A DNA stretch of 10,062 nt. Source: Thermoleophilia bacterium. GTDB lineage: Bacteria; Actinomycetota; Thermoleophilia; Miltoncostaeales; Miltoncostaeaceae. Below, piece by piece: positions 1-5,926 of this stretch; position 1 is the first letter of the stretch; each line of letters begins with the position of its first letter. Below the pieces are notes generated by a model that was given only the letters and a program-made list of their open reading frames with translations, made no database searches and was not told where the DNA came from. The position numbers and the translations under genes are program-made. The stretch spans positions 1 to 10,062 of the forward strand of contig JAOTZF010000044.1 of the NCBI GenBank assembly GCA_029861485.1. Reading direction: 5' to 3'.

Positions 1-532
1 CCTCAAGCTGGGTCTCGCCCGGGCCCCGGGTGCCGAGACCGCCACCGAGGCGCTCGAGGTGCTGCCACAGTCCCTCCTGGCGGGCGTAGTAGTACTCGAG
101 CTGGGCCAGCTCGACTTGCAGCTTCCCCTCCGCGGTGGTGGCGTGGAGGGCGAATATGTCCAGAATCACCGCGGTGCGGTCGACTACTCGCGTGTTGAGG
201 CGGTCCTCCAGCGCGCGCTGCTGGCCCGGGCTCAGCTCACCCTCGGCGACGACGAGCTCGGGCTTCTCGCGCTCGACGATCTCCTTGACCTCCTCGAGGC
301 GGCCCTTGCCGAGGTAGGTACGCGAGTCGGGCATCTCCCGGCGCTGGATGATGGTGGCGATCGTCTCGGCACCGGCGGTGCGTAGCAGCTCGGTCAGCTC
401 GCCGATGCGCTCCTCGGCGTCTTCTTCGCGCGGAAGGCTGGCGAGCACCACTGCCCGCTCGGGCCCCGGGCGAGGAAACTCGTCCTCGCGGCCCTCGGCC
501 TTTCCTCGATAGGTGCGTTGAGTTTCGAAGAT
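1..532 (-). CDS. hflX: GTPase HflX, N-terminal part (runs off the left edge)
   Basis: Ribosome-associated GTPase of the HflX family, which binds the 50S subunit and splits or rescues stalled ribosomes. The visible part is the N-terminal HflX domain and the start of the linker. It contains the family strings SRTYLGKGR, ELSPGQQRALE, RVVDRTAVILDIFA, EGKLQVELAQLEY and GGGLGTRGPGETQLE, all in order and without interruption. The GTP-binding G domain lies beyond base 1. The start is unusual. No ATG, GTG, TTG or CTG occurs in frame between the upstream gene's TAG (541-539) and GTG at 451. I chose ATC at 532 because AGGAG ends 9 nt before it and it gives an (M)FETQRT start, similar to the MFD start of E. 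coli HflX. GTG 451 or 448 are alternatives that begin inside the first beta strand. It lies immediately downstream of the lipoprotein gene and is probably co-transcribed with it. Family assignment is very secure; the start is not. Confidence 0.93.
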   Translation of the reverse strand, partial: MFETQRTYRGKAEGREDEFPRPGPERAVVLASLPREEDAEERIGELTELLRTAGAETIATIIQRREMPDSRTYLGKGRLEEVKEIVEREKPELVVAEGELSPGQQRALEDRLNTRVVDRTAVILDIFALHATTAEGKLQVELAQLEYYYARQEGLWQHLERLGGGLGTRGPGETQLE

Positions 533-538
533 CCCCGG

Positions 539-1147
539 CTACTCCTGTTCGCCAGTGCCCCGAAGGCCGCCCTCGGCGCTCGTCACGGCGAGCTGCATGG
601 TGCGAACAATTGCACGTTCCGGCACGGGACCGACAGCGCGGAGGAAGATCAGGTTGGAACCGACCCCGATCGCCAGCGCTGCCTTCGGGTCGTCTCCGCC
701 GACTTGGACTCCCTGGCTTCCCGGCACCTCCGACGGAGTCCACGCGCGCGCACCGTCCTCATCGGCGAGAATCCCCACCGAGCCCGAGCCAACGCTCGTC
801 GCGGTGATGCGCTCGTCCCAGACGCTCAGCACGGCCGTCAGCCGGCCCGTGTCGCGGAAGCGCCACCGGCGAATCGCTCCCGCTTGGAACCCGGCCACCT
901 CCAACCGCTCCACGCCGCCCTCGTCCGGCCGGCCGGCGAGGGCCTCCTGAACGTCGGTGACCGGGGCCTCTCGGGCGACGCCGTCTTCGGTCAGTCCCGA
1001 GGGGGTGGGGAGAATCTGGGCAAGGCGCAAAGGATCCACTGGAGCGGGGCCACCGCTGCCGGCCCTGGTGGGCCCGCACCCCGCCATCAGGATGGCCGCC
1101 AGCGCCGTGATCACGATCACCGCCAGAGGGCGCCGAGACAGTCCCAC
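539..1147 (-). CDS. Lipoprotein of unknown function
   Basis: Secreted, lipid-anchored protein of about 202 residues that I do not recognise. From the GTG at 1147 the N-terminus reads VGLSRRPLAV followed by a hydrophobic stretch and the lipobox MAGC, giving a lipidated Cys24. Two arginines followed by about 16 hydrophobic residues make a classical type II signal peptide. The mature part has a Gly/Pro-rich linker, a 'RWRFRDTG' beta-like stretch and a C-terminal segment predicted to alternate strands (ALAIGVGSNLIFLRAVG). The open frame extends further upstream (ATG at 1192 and 1327), but those starts would put 15 to 60 extra residues before the signal peptide. A GGAGG lies 13 nt before the GTG, which is long spacing, so the start is uncertain. 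The TAG stop is 6 nt before the proposed hflX start, so the two genes probably form an operon. No catalytic motif was seen. Confidence 0.75.
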   Translation of the reverse strand: MGLSRRPLAVIVITALAAILMAGCGPTRAGSGGPAPVDPLRLAQILPTPSGLTEDGVAREAPVTDVQEALAGRPDEGGVERLEVAGFQAGAIRRWRFRDTGRLTAVLSVWDERITATSVGSGSVGILADEDGARAWTPSEVPGSQGVQVGGDDPKAALAIGVGSNLIFLRAVGPVPERAIVRTMQLAVTSAEGGLRGTGEQE

Positions 1148-1177
1148 AGTCTTTAATACGCCTCCAACCAAGGCCAA

Positions 1178-1206
1178 ATGCCATATCCGCATGCCGAATC
1201 TATAAT
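1178..1206 (+). promoter_or_regulatory. Sigma70-type promoter for htpX
   Basis: A perfect -10 hexamer TATAAT lies at 1201-1206. It is preceded by a 17-nt spacer and ATGCCA at 1178-1183, which matches TTGACA at four of six positions. Transcription would start near 1213, leaving a leader of about 50 nt before the htpX ATG. The element sits in the divergent gap between the lipoprotein and htpX genes and is unusually AT-rich for this DNA. The minus strand here also reads TATAGA, so it may serve both directions, but I find no good -35 for that side. Confidence 0.5.
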
Positions 1207-1262
1207 CGCTCGCGACCGTGCCGATAGTGGCTTTGAGGTAGTCCCCGTCACCAGGAGTGTCG

Positions 1263-2162
1263 ATGAATCCTGCCGCTCGCACAGCGGGTAACACGACCAA
1301 GACCTTCATCCTCCTCGCGGCCCTCACCGGTCTGCTGGTCGGTATCGGCTACCTGTTCGGCGGAGCGAGCGGTTTGGTCCTCTTCGCCGGCATCGCGGTC
1401 GTAATGAACCTCGCGATGTACTGGTTCAGCGGCCCCATGGCGCTCAAGATGAGCCGCGCCAAGGAGGTCAGCGAGGAGCAGGAGCCGGAGCTCCACCGGA
1501 TGATCGCGCAGCTGTCCCAGCGCGCGGGGCTGCCCAAGCCGAGCGTGCACGTCACGCCGGCGGATCAGCCCAATGCCTTCGCCACCGGTCGCAGCCCCAA
1601 GCACGCTGCCATCGCGGTGACCCAGGGCATCCAGCGCGCGCTGCCCCAGCGCGAGCTCGAGGGGGTACTGGCCCACGAGATGGCGCACATTCGCAACCGC
1701 GACATCCTCATCGCGAGCATCGCCGCGATGGTCGCCGGTGCGATCTCGTACATCGTGACGTTCCTTCAATTCTCGCTCTTCTTCGGAGGTGACGACGACA
1801 ACCCGCTCGGCCTGATCGGCACTCTTGCGGCGATCATCCTCGCGCCCATCGCGGCGATGATCATCCAGATGTCGATCTCGCGTCAGCGCGAGTACATCGC
1901 CGATGCCACCGGCGCTGAGCTACTCAATGATCCGCTGCCCCTGGCCGACGCTCTGGAGACTCTCCAGCGGGGCGCGGAGGCGGTGCCGATGCAGGTCAAT
2001 CAGGCCGCGGCACCGCTCTACATCGTCAATCCGCTCGCGAGCAATCTGGGTGCGCGCAAGGCGATGTCGAGCCTGTTCTCGACCCACCCGCCCACCGAGG
2101 AGCGCGTGGCGCGCCTGCGCCGCATGGCCGGCCAGCCGGACATGCGTCTGCAGAGCTTCTAG
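1263..2162 (+). CDS. htpX: HtpX-type membrane zinc metalloprotease (M48B)
   Basis: Membrane-embedded zinc endopeptidase that degrades damaged or misfolded membrane proteins. The product has 299 residues, close to the family norm. Two N-terminal membrane segments (about 14-33 and 37-55) are followed by the cytosolic protease domain. The zinc site is visible as HEMAH at 138-142 (His138 and His142 ligands, Glu139 general base), with the third ligand Glu210 in SRQREYIAD. Two further hydrophobic segments (about 150-172 and 183-203) separate them, as in other HtpX proteins. The C-terminal FSTHPPTEERVARL signature is present. The start is ATG 1263, with AGGAG at 1253-1257. A GTG at 1257 in the same frame would overlap the ribosome binding site and is less likely. 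It is divergent from the lipoprotein/hflX pair and has its own promoter. HtpX is commonly heat- or envelope-stress-induced, but no specific operator was seen here. Confidence 0.95.
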   Translation: MNPAARTAGNTTKTFILLAALTGLLVGIGYLFGGASGLVLFAGIAVVMNLAMYWFSGPMALKMSRAKEVSEEQEPELHRMIAQLSQRAGLPKPSVHVTPADQPNAFATGRSPKHAAIAVTQGIQRALPQRELEGVLAHEMAHIRNRDILIASIAAMVAGAISYIVTFLQFSLFFGGDDDNPLGLIGTLAAIILAPIAAMIIQMSISRQREYIADATGAELLNDPLPLADALETLQRGAEAVPMQVNQAAAPLYIVNPLASNLGARKAMSSLFSTHPPTEERVARLRRMAGQPDMRLQSF

Positions 2163-2268
2163 CCGCACGACCCGAACACGGCCGGTCCGGGCAAAGGACT
2201 CTCACGCCGGCCGGCCTCTCGTGCGCGTCTTCCTCGGGGTTCGGCCCCTTCCTGTCTGGCAGCAGTAA

Positions 2269-2298
2269 TTGCCCAAGGCGTTGAGCGCCGGTTAGGGT
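2269..2298 (+). promoter_or_regulatory. Possible promoter for the small lipoprotein gene
   Basis: TTGCCC (2269-2274) and TAGGGT (2293-2298) are separated by 18 nt and match the -35 and -10 consensus at four and three positions. Transcription would start about 28 nt before the ATG at 2333. The match is weak. The rest of the 170-nt gap after htpX holds short GC-rich inverted repeats but no clear terminator. Confidence 0.25.
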
Positions 2299-2332
2299 TC
2301 GCCGACCTTCTTGAGATCACACGGAGACCTTC

Positions 2333-2764
2333 ATGCGCCGATTCTCGCTTCTTCTCGTCAGCCTCATGCTGACGCTCGCCCTCGTCGTCGCGGCATGCGA
2401 TGACGACGACGATTCGGCGACGACGTCGGCTGAGGAGGCGTTCTGTGCCGACGCCGATTCGCTCCAGGCGGGCGTAAGCGCCCTTGCCGACCTCGACGTC
2501 GTGGCCGAGGGAACCAACGGCATTGAGTCCGCCGTCAGCGACGTGGAGACCGATCTGCAGAACCTGAAGGAGAGCGGGACAGAGGTCGGTGGCGACGAAC
2601 TTGACGCCCTCGAGTCCTCCGTCCAGGACCTCGAGGATGCGCTGAGCGCCGCGGGCGAGGACCTCACAACCGAGAACGCCACGGGGGTCATCTCGGCCGT
2701 AGCCGACGTAGCAAACTCAGCTGCTGCGGTGAAGGACACCTTCGCCGCCGCCTGCCCCGAGTAG
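2333..2764 (+). CDS. Small helical lipoprotein of unknown function
   Basis: Predicted lipid-anchored surface protein of 143 residues, function unknown. The signal peptide MRRFSLLLVSLMLTLALVV ends in a clear lipobox VAAC, with the lipidated residue at Cys22. A run of five aspartates follows directly. The mature domain (about 33-143) is acidic and rich in Ala, Asp, Glu, Ser and Val, with heptad-like spacing (SAVSDVETDLQNL, LESSVQDLEDALSAAG) that suggests a helical bundle or coiled coil. Besides the anchor, only two cysteines remain, Cys38 and Cys141 near the two ends of the domain. They could form a disulfide closing the bundle, which fits an exported protein. Start ATG 2333 is supported by GGAG at 2323-2326 (6-nt spacing). 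It appears monocistronic, with 176 nt before the kinase gene. Composition resembles small actinobacterial lipoproteins, but no named family was recognised. Confidence 0.85.
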   Translation: MRRFSLLLVSLMLTLALVVAACDDDDDSATTSAEEAFCADADSLQAGVSALADLDVVAEGTNGIESAVSDVETDLQNLKESGTEVGGDELDALESSVQDLEDALSAAGEDLTTENATGVISAVADVANSAAAVKDTFAAACPE

Positions 2765-2859
2765 CCGCCGAGGATTGGAATCGCCTGAACCGGCGCCCGT
2801 GCGGATAGCTTCCCGCGCGGTCGCCCGTGGCCGAATCTCCAGGCTCGCTAAAGCATCCG

Positions 2860-2871
2860 GGAGTAGACTCC
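2860..2871. promoter_or_regulatory. Perfect 12-bp palindrome upstream of the kinase gene, candidate operator
   Basis: GGAGT-AG-ACTCC is a perfect inverted repeat (5-bp arms, 2-nt centre) located 69 nt before the kinase ATG. It overlaps TAGACT (2864-2869), a possible -10 element, although no convincing -35 is found. Dimeric NarL/DevR-type regulators bind short GC-flanked palindromes of similar shape, so autoregulation by the response regulator encoded downstream is plausible. This is inference from one site only. Confidence 0.3.
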
Positions 2872-2940
2872 TAGGCACCCGATCCGGGCCGGCGTCTAGT
2901 TCGCCTCCCGAATTCCGCGCCATCCCGGTGGGGCGCCGTT

Positions 2941-4395
2941 ATGCGGGAGATTCTCGAACAAAACGAGAGCATCATCCTGTTCGCGAACGGGTTGGTGTTC
3001 TTTGCGCTCGGCTTCGCCGTGTGGCTGCAACGGCGCCGGGCGACGCGGTTAAGGCTCACATCATCGCTGATCTGGCTGGCCACGTTCGCCTTCGTGCTCG
3101 CCTTCGCGAATTGGGGCTACGTCTTCGTGCCGATCCAGACCGAGACGCTGGACCCGGGCGCAATCAAGGTGCTGGTCGTCTTCCGGGCCCTGCTTCACGC
3201 GGTGGCCTTCCTGCTGCTTTTGCAGTTCGGCCTGCGACTGCTCGACCTCAAGCCCCAGACCCGAATCGGAGTCACTGCGCTCTCGGTCATGTGGTTCGGG
3301 CTCATCGTGTTCGGCAACGCCTGGGTGGCCGAGTCCGAGAATTGGAGTGTGCTGGAGTGGGAGGCGTCGGTGGTGGCGCTGTCGCGGTACACGGTGCTGC
3401 TGCCCGCGGCGCTCCTGAGCGCGATCGGCATGTGGCGTCAGCGCGAGGCCCTCGGTATAGCGGGTCTCTCCGGGATTCGGCCGTACGCCGTCGCGGCCGC
3501 CGGCGCGCTCGCGCTCTACGCAGTCGTCGGCGGACTGATCGTGGACTCGGCCCCGTGGGCGCCATCGGGGCCGGCCAACCACGACGATTGGTTCGAGATC
3601 ACCGGCTTCCAGATCTCCCTGCTGCGCACCCTGGTCGGTCTGACGCTCTGCGTGCTGGCGGTGAAGCTGTTGGAGATCTTCGAGGTCGAGACGGACCAGC
3701 AGATCGAAGCGCTCGATCACGCACGGCTGGTGGCCGAGGAGCGCGCCCGCTTCGGGCGCGACCTGCACGACGGCACCATCCAGTCGATCTATGCGGCGGG
3801 GCTGCAGCTGGAGGCCGCCGCGATGCGAGCAGAGGACTCATCGGTGCGGGGCGAGATTCGCCGGGTGGTCGGCAGTCTCAACGACGTCATCGAGGGTATC
3901 CGCGGCTACATCAAAGGGCTCGCTCAGACCGACGACGATGCGGTGGGCCTTGCGGCGGGCCTGCGGGAGATCGCCCACAAGCACTCACTCGATACGTCGC
4001 GCGATGTGCGGTTCCGCGCTCTTGACGTCGAGGCATCAGGTTCGCTCCCGCCCGAGGCCTCTCAACACCTCGGCCAGATCCTGCGCGAGGCGCTCAGCAA
4101 CTCGATGCGCCATGGCGGGCAATGCCGCTCGACCGTCTACCTCACCTTCGCCCCCGACGAGATGGAGATGCAGGTGCGCGACAACGGGTGCGGGATGGAC
4201 GTCGAGCAGGCGAAAAGGGCAGGTGGTCTCGGTCTGCGTAACATGACGGAACGGGCCCGTAGGCTTGGAGGGCGCCTTAGCGCCTACTCTGAGAAGGGCA
4301 ACGGCACTCGGCTGATCGTTTCGATCCCGCTCGACAGCCAGGTACTTGACGACATGCCCACGGATGCCGATGTCCGCGACGAGGTGACGGTCTGA
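2941..4395 (+). CDS. Seven-TM sensor histidine kinase, NarX/DevS-like (HisKA_3)
   Basis: Membrane sensor kinase of 484 residues that autophosphorylates on His and passes the phosphate to the regulator encoded next. The N-terminal half has seven hydrophobic segments (about 11-29, 41-61, 76-101, 110-130, 142-165, 181-201, 224-246) with no obvious extracellular domain, so the signal is probably sensed within or near the membrane. A short linker (EALDHARLVAEERARF) leads to the HisKA_3 dimerisation motif GRDLHDGTIQSI with phospho-acceptor His276. The ATPase domain shows the N box REALSNSMRHG (Asn387), G1 box DNGCGMD (414-420), G2 box GGLGLRNM (428-435) and a final GNGTRLIVSIPL. Start ATG 2941 has only a weak GGTGGGG upstream. 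The TGA overlaps the ATG of the regulator gene, indicating translational coupling. The ligand is unknown. Confidence 0.93.
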   Translation: MREILEQNESIILFANGLVFFALGFAVWLQRRRATRLRLTSSLIWLATFAFVLAFANWGYVFVPIQTETLDPGAIKVLVVFRALLHAVAFLLLLQFGLRLLDLKPQTRIGVTALSVMWFGLIVFGNAWVAESENWSVLEWEASVVALSRYTVLLPAALLSAIGMWRQREALGIAGLSGIRPYAVAAAGALALYAVVGGLIVDSAPWAPSGPANHDDWFEITGFQISLLRTLVGLTLCVLAVKLLEIFEVETDQQIEALDHARLVAEERARFGRDLHDGTIQSIYAAGLQLEAAAMRAEDSSVRGEIRRVVGSLNDVIEGIRGYIKGLAQTDDDAVGLAAGLREIAHKHSLDTSRDVRFRALDVEASGSLPPEASQHLGQILREALSNSMRHGGQCRSTVYLTFAPDEMEMQVRDNGCGMDVEQAKRAGGLGLRNMTERARRLGGRLSAYSEKGNGTRLIVSIPLDSQVLDDMPTDADVRDEVTV

Positions 4396-5054
4396 TGCCA
4401 GAGAAGATCCGGGTTCTCATCGTCGATGACCATGCGGTCGTTCGCATCGGCATGCGCACGCTGCTGAGCCACGCCGGTGGCGTGAAGGTGATCGGCGAGG
4501 TGGGCACCGCGGCCGAGGCCGTGGAGATGACCGAGCGCCTGCGTCCGGACGTGGTGCTGATGGACGTGCGCCTGCCCGACAGCTCTGGCGTCGAGGCGTG
4601 CCGTAAGATCAAGGAGCACGACGAGGACGTCCGCGTGGTGATGTTGACCTCCTTCGCCGACGAGGAGGCCATCGTCGGAGCCGTCATGGCCGGCGCCAGC
4701 GGCTACCTGCTGAAGCAGGCCGACGCCGAGCGCCTGACCCAGGCGATTCGCGACGCGGTCGAGGGCGAGCCGAGCCTCGATCCCCGCGCGGCCGGCACCC
4801 TGATCACCCAGTTCCGCGAGCTCTCGGCCAAGCAGGCGGAGAGCGAGCTTGCCGGCCTCACCGACCGTGAGAAGCGCATGCTGGCGCTGATCGCCGAGGG
4901 CTACACCAACCGTGCCATCGGAGAGGTGCTGCACCTCTCGGAGAAGACCGTGCGCAACCACGTCAGCCAGTTGCTGCGGAAGCTCGGCTTCCAGAGGCGG
5001 TCCCAGGCCGCCGCGTGGGCAGGCCAGCGGCGGCTGGAGCTTCCCAGCGACTAA
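4395..5054 (+). CDS. NarL/DevR-family response regulator
   Basis: DNA-binding response regulator of 219 residues, partner of the kinase encoded just upstream (TGATG overlap). The receiver domain (about 5-122) has the acidic pair Asp11-Asp12, phospho-acceptor Asp57 in VVLMDVRLPD, Thr85 in VVMLTSF and Lys107 in GYLLKQ, so all switch residues are present. The C-terminal LuxR-type helix-turn-helix (about 153-210) reads LTDREKRMLALIAEGYTN, then AIGEVLHLSEKTVRNHVSQLLRKL, a standard recognition helix. The linker and overall length match DevR/DosR-like regulators, but nothing proves a hypoxia role. Targets are unknown. The parA-ftsZ cluster starts 80 nt downstream and the palindrome at 2860-2871 lies ahead of the kinase gene, so either could be a target. 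Confidence 0.95.
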   Translation: MPEKIRVLIVDDHAVVRIGMRTLLSHAGGVKVIGEVGTAAEAVEMTERLRPDVVLMDVRLPDSSGVEACRKIKEHDEDVRVVMLTSFADEEAIVGAVMAGASGYLLKQADAERLTQAIRDAVEGEPSLDPRAAGTLITQFRELSAKQAESELAGLTDREKRMLALIAEGYTNRAIGEVLHLSEKTVRNHVSQLLRKLGFQRRSQAAAWAGQRRLELPSD

Positions 5055-5134
5055 GCGGTATCGCGCAAGGAATTCGGCTGCCCGGCGCGAAATGCAAGCC
5101 AGCTGAGTTCCACCTGGCCTTCCAAGGAGCCGAC

Positions 5135-5926
5135 ATGCCCAAAGCGGCCCGCACGATCGTGCTGGCGAACCAGAAGGGCGGCGTCGCCAAGACGACCACC
5201 ACCTTGAACCTCGGCGTGGCCCTCGCCGAGAAGGGCAGGCGCGTGCTCGCGATCGACCTCGACCCCCAGAGCAACCTCTCGATGTCCCAAGGCATCGACA
5301 TCGAGAACCTGCAGGCGACGATGTACGACGTGCTGACCGGCGCTAAGCCGCTGCGCGACGTCATCCACCGGCGCGAGATCGATATCGCGGTAGCGGGAAT
5401 CGAGCTTGCAAGCGCCGAGCTCGCCCTCTCGTCTCAGATGGGCCGCGAGCGCGCGCTGCAGCGCGCCATCAAAGCGGTTGAGAAGAGCTACGACTACATC
5501 CTGATCGACACCCCGCCCTCGCTGGGCCTTTTGACCATCAACGCGTTGGTCGCTGCCGACGGGGTGATCGTCCCGGTGCAGTGCGAGTACCTCTCGTTGC
5601 GCGGGCTCGCGCAATTGCGCGATACCCTGGCGCAGGTGCAGGAGCATCTCAACCCGGACGTCGAGATCCTCGGCATCCTTCCGACCATGTACGACGGACG
5701 CACCATTCACGGCCGTGAGGCGGTCAGCCTGCTGAAGCAGCACTTCGGCAGGCTGGTGTTCCGCACCCGCGTGGGTAAGACGATCCGCTTTGCCGAGGCC
5801 CCGGTGGACGGCAAGAGCGTGCTGGCCTACGAGTCCGGCGGGCAAGCGGCGCGCTGGTACCGGCGCATGTGCCAGGAAGTGATCGAGCGCCTCGAGGGGC
5901 CCGACGCGGAGGCCAAGGCGGCGTGA
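5135..5926 (+). CDS. ParA/Soj-family ATPase without an adjacent parB
   Basis: Walker-type ATPase of 263 residues of the ParA/Soj branch. Such proteins bind nucleoid DNA as ATP dimers and position chromosomes, plasmids or protein complexes. The deviant Walker A motif is KGGVAKTTTT (signature Lys14, catalytic Lys19). The A' motif is DLDPQSN at 41-47, and the Walker B-like segment is YILIDTPPSLGLL with Asp125. The family string LPTMYDGRTIHGREAV and the closing KTIRFAEAPVDGKSVLAYE are present, so the protein looks full length and active. I chose ATG 5135 because AAGGAG at 5124-5129 precedes it; longer in-frame starts would read through the preceding intergenic sequence. No parB gene or parS-like site is in the window. 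Its TGA overlaps the GTG start of the FtsZ gene. It could be a Soj acting with a remote ParB, or a MinD-like positioning factor for the neighbouring FtsZ. Confidence 0.95.
   Translation: MPKAARTIVLANQKGGVAKTTTTLNLGVALAEKGRRVLAIDLDPQSNLSMSQGIDIENLQATMYDVLTGAKPLRDVIHRREIDIAVAGIELASAELALSSQMGRERALQRAIKAVEKSYDYILIDTPPSLGLLTINALVAADGVIVPVQCEYLSLRGLAQLRDTLAQVQEHLNPDVEILGILPTMYDGRTIHGREAVSLLKQHFGRLVFRTRVGKTIRFAEAPVDGKSVLAYESGGQAARWYRRMCQEVIERLEGPDAEAKAA

Noticed and set aside
539..1327. Longer version of the upstream lipoprotein starting at ATG 1327
   Set aside because: It would put about 60 residues before an obvious lipoprotein signal peptide and would overlap the start of htpX on the other strand.
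2775..4025. Long plus-strand open frame of 416 codons overlapping the kinase gene
   Set aside because: It is Arg/Gly/Ala-rich with no family motifs and covers the kinase frame, which carries all catalytic boxes. It is a typical high-GC shadow frame.
5055..5134. Centromere-like (parS) site or strong terminator before parA
   Set aside because: No GTTTCAC-type palindrome is present. The only hairpin (GCCAG/CTGGC with an 11-nt loop) is too weak and lacks a T-run.
5051..5845. Minus-strand open frame of 264 codons opposite parA
   Set aside because: It mirrors parA exactly, and its His/Val/Gln-rich composition is that of an antisense frame. The opposite strand encodes a full set of ParA motifs.
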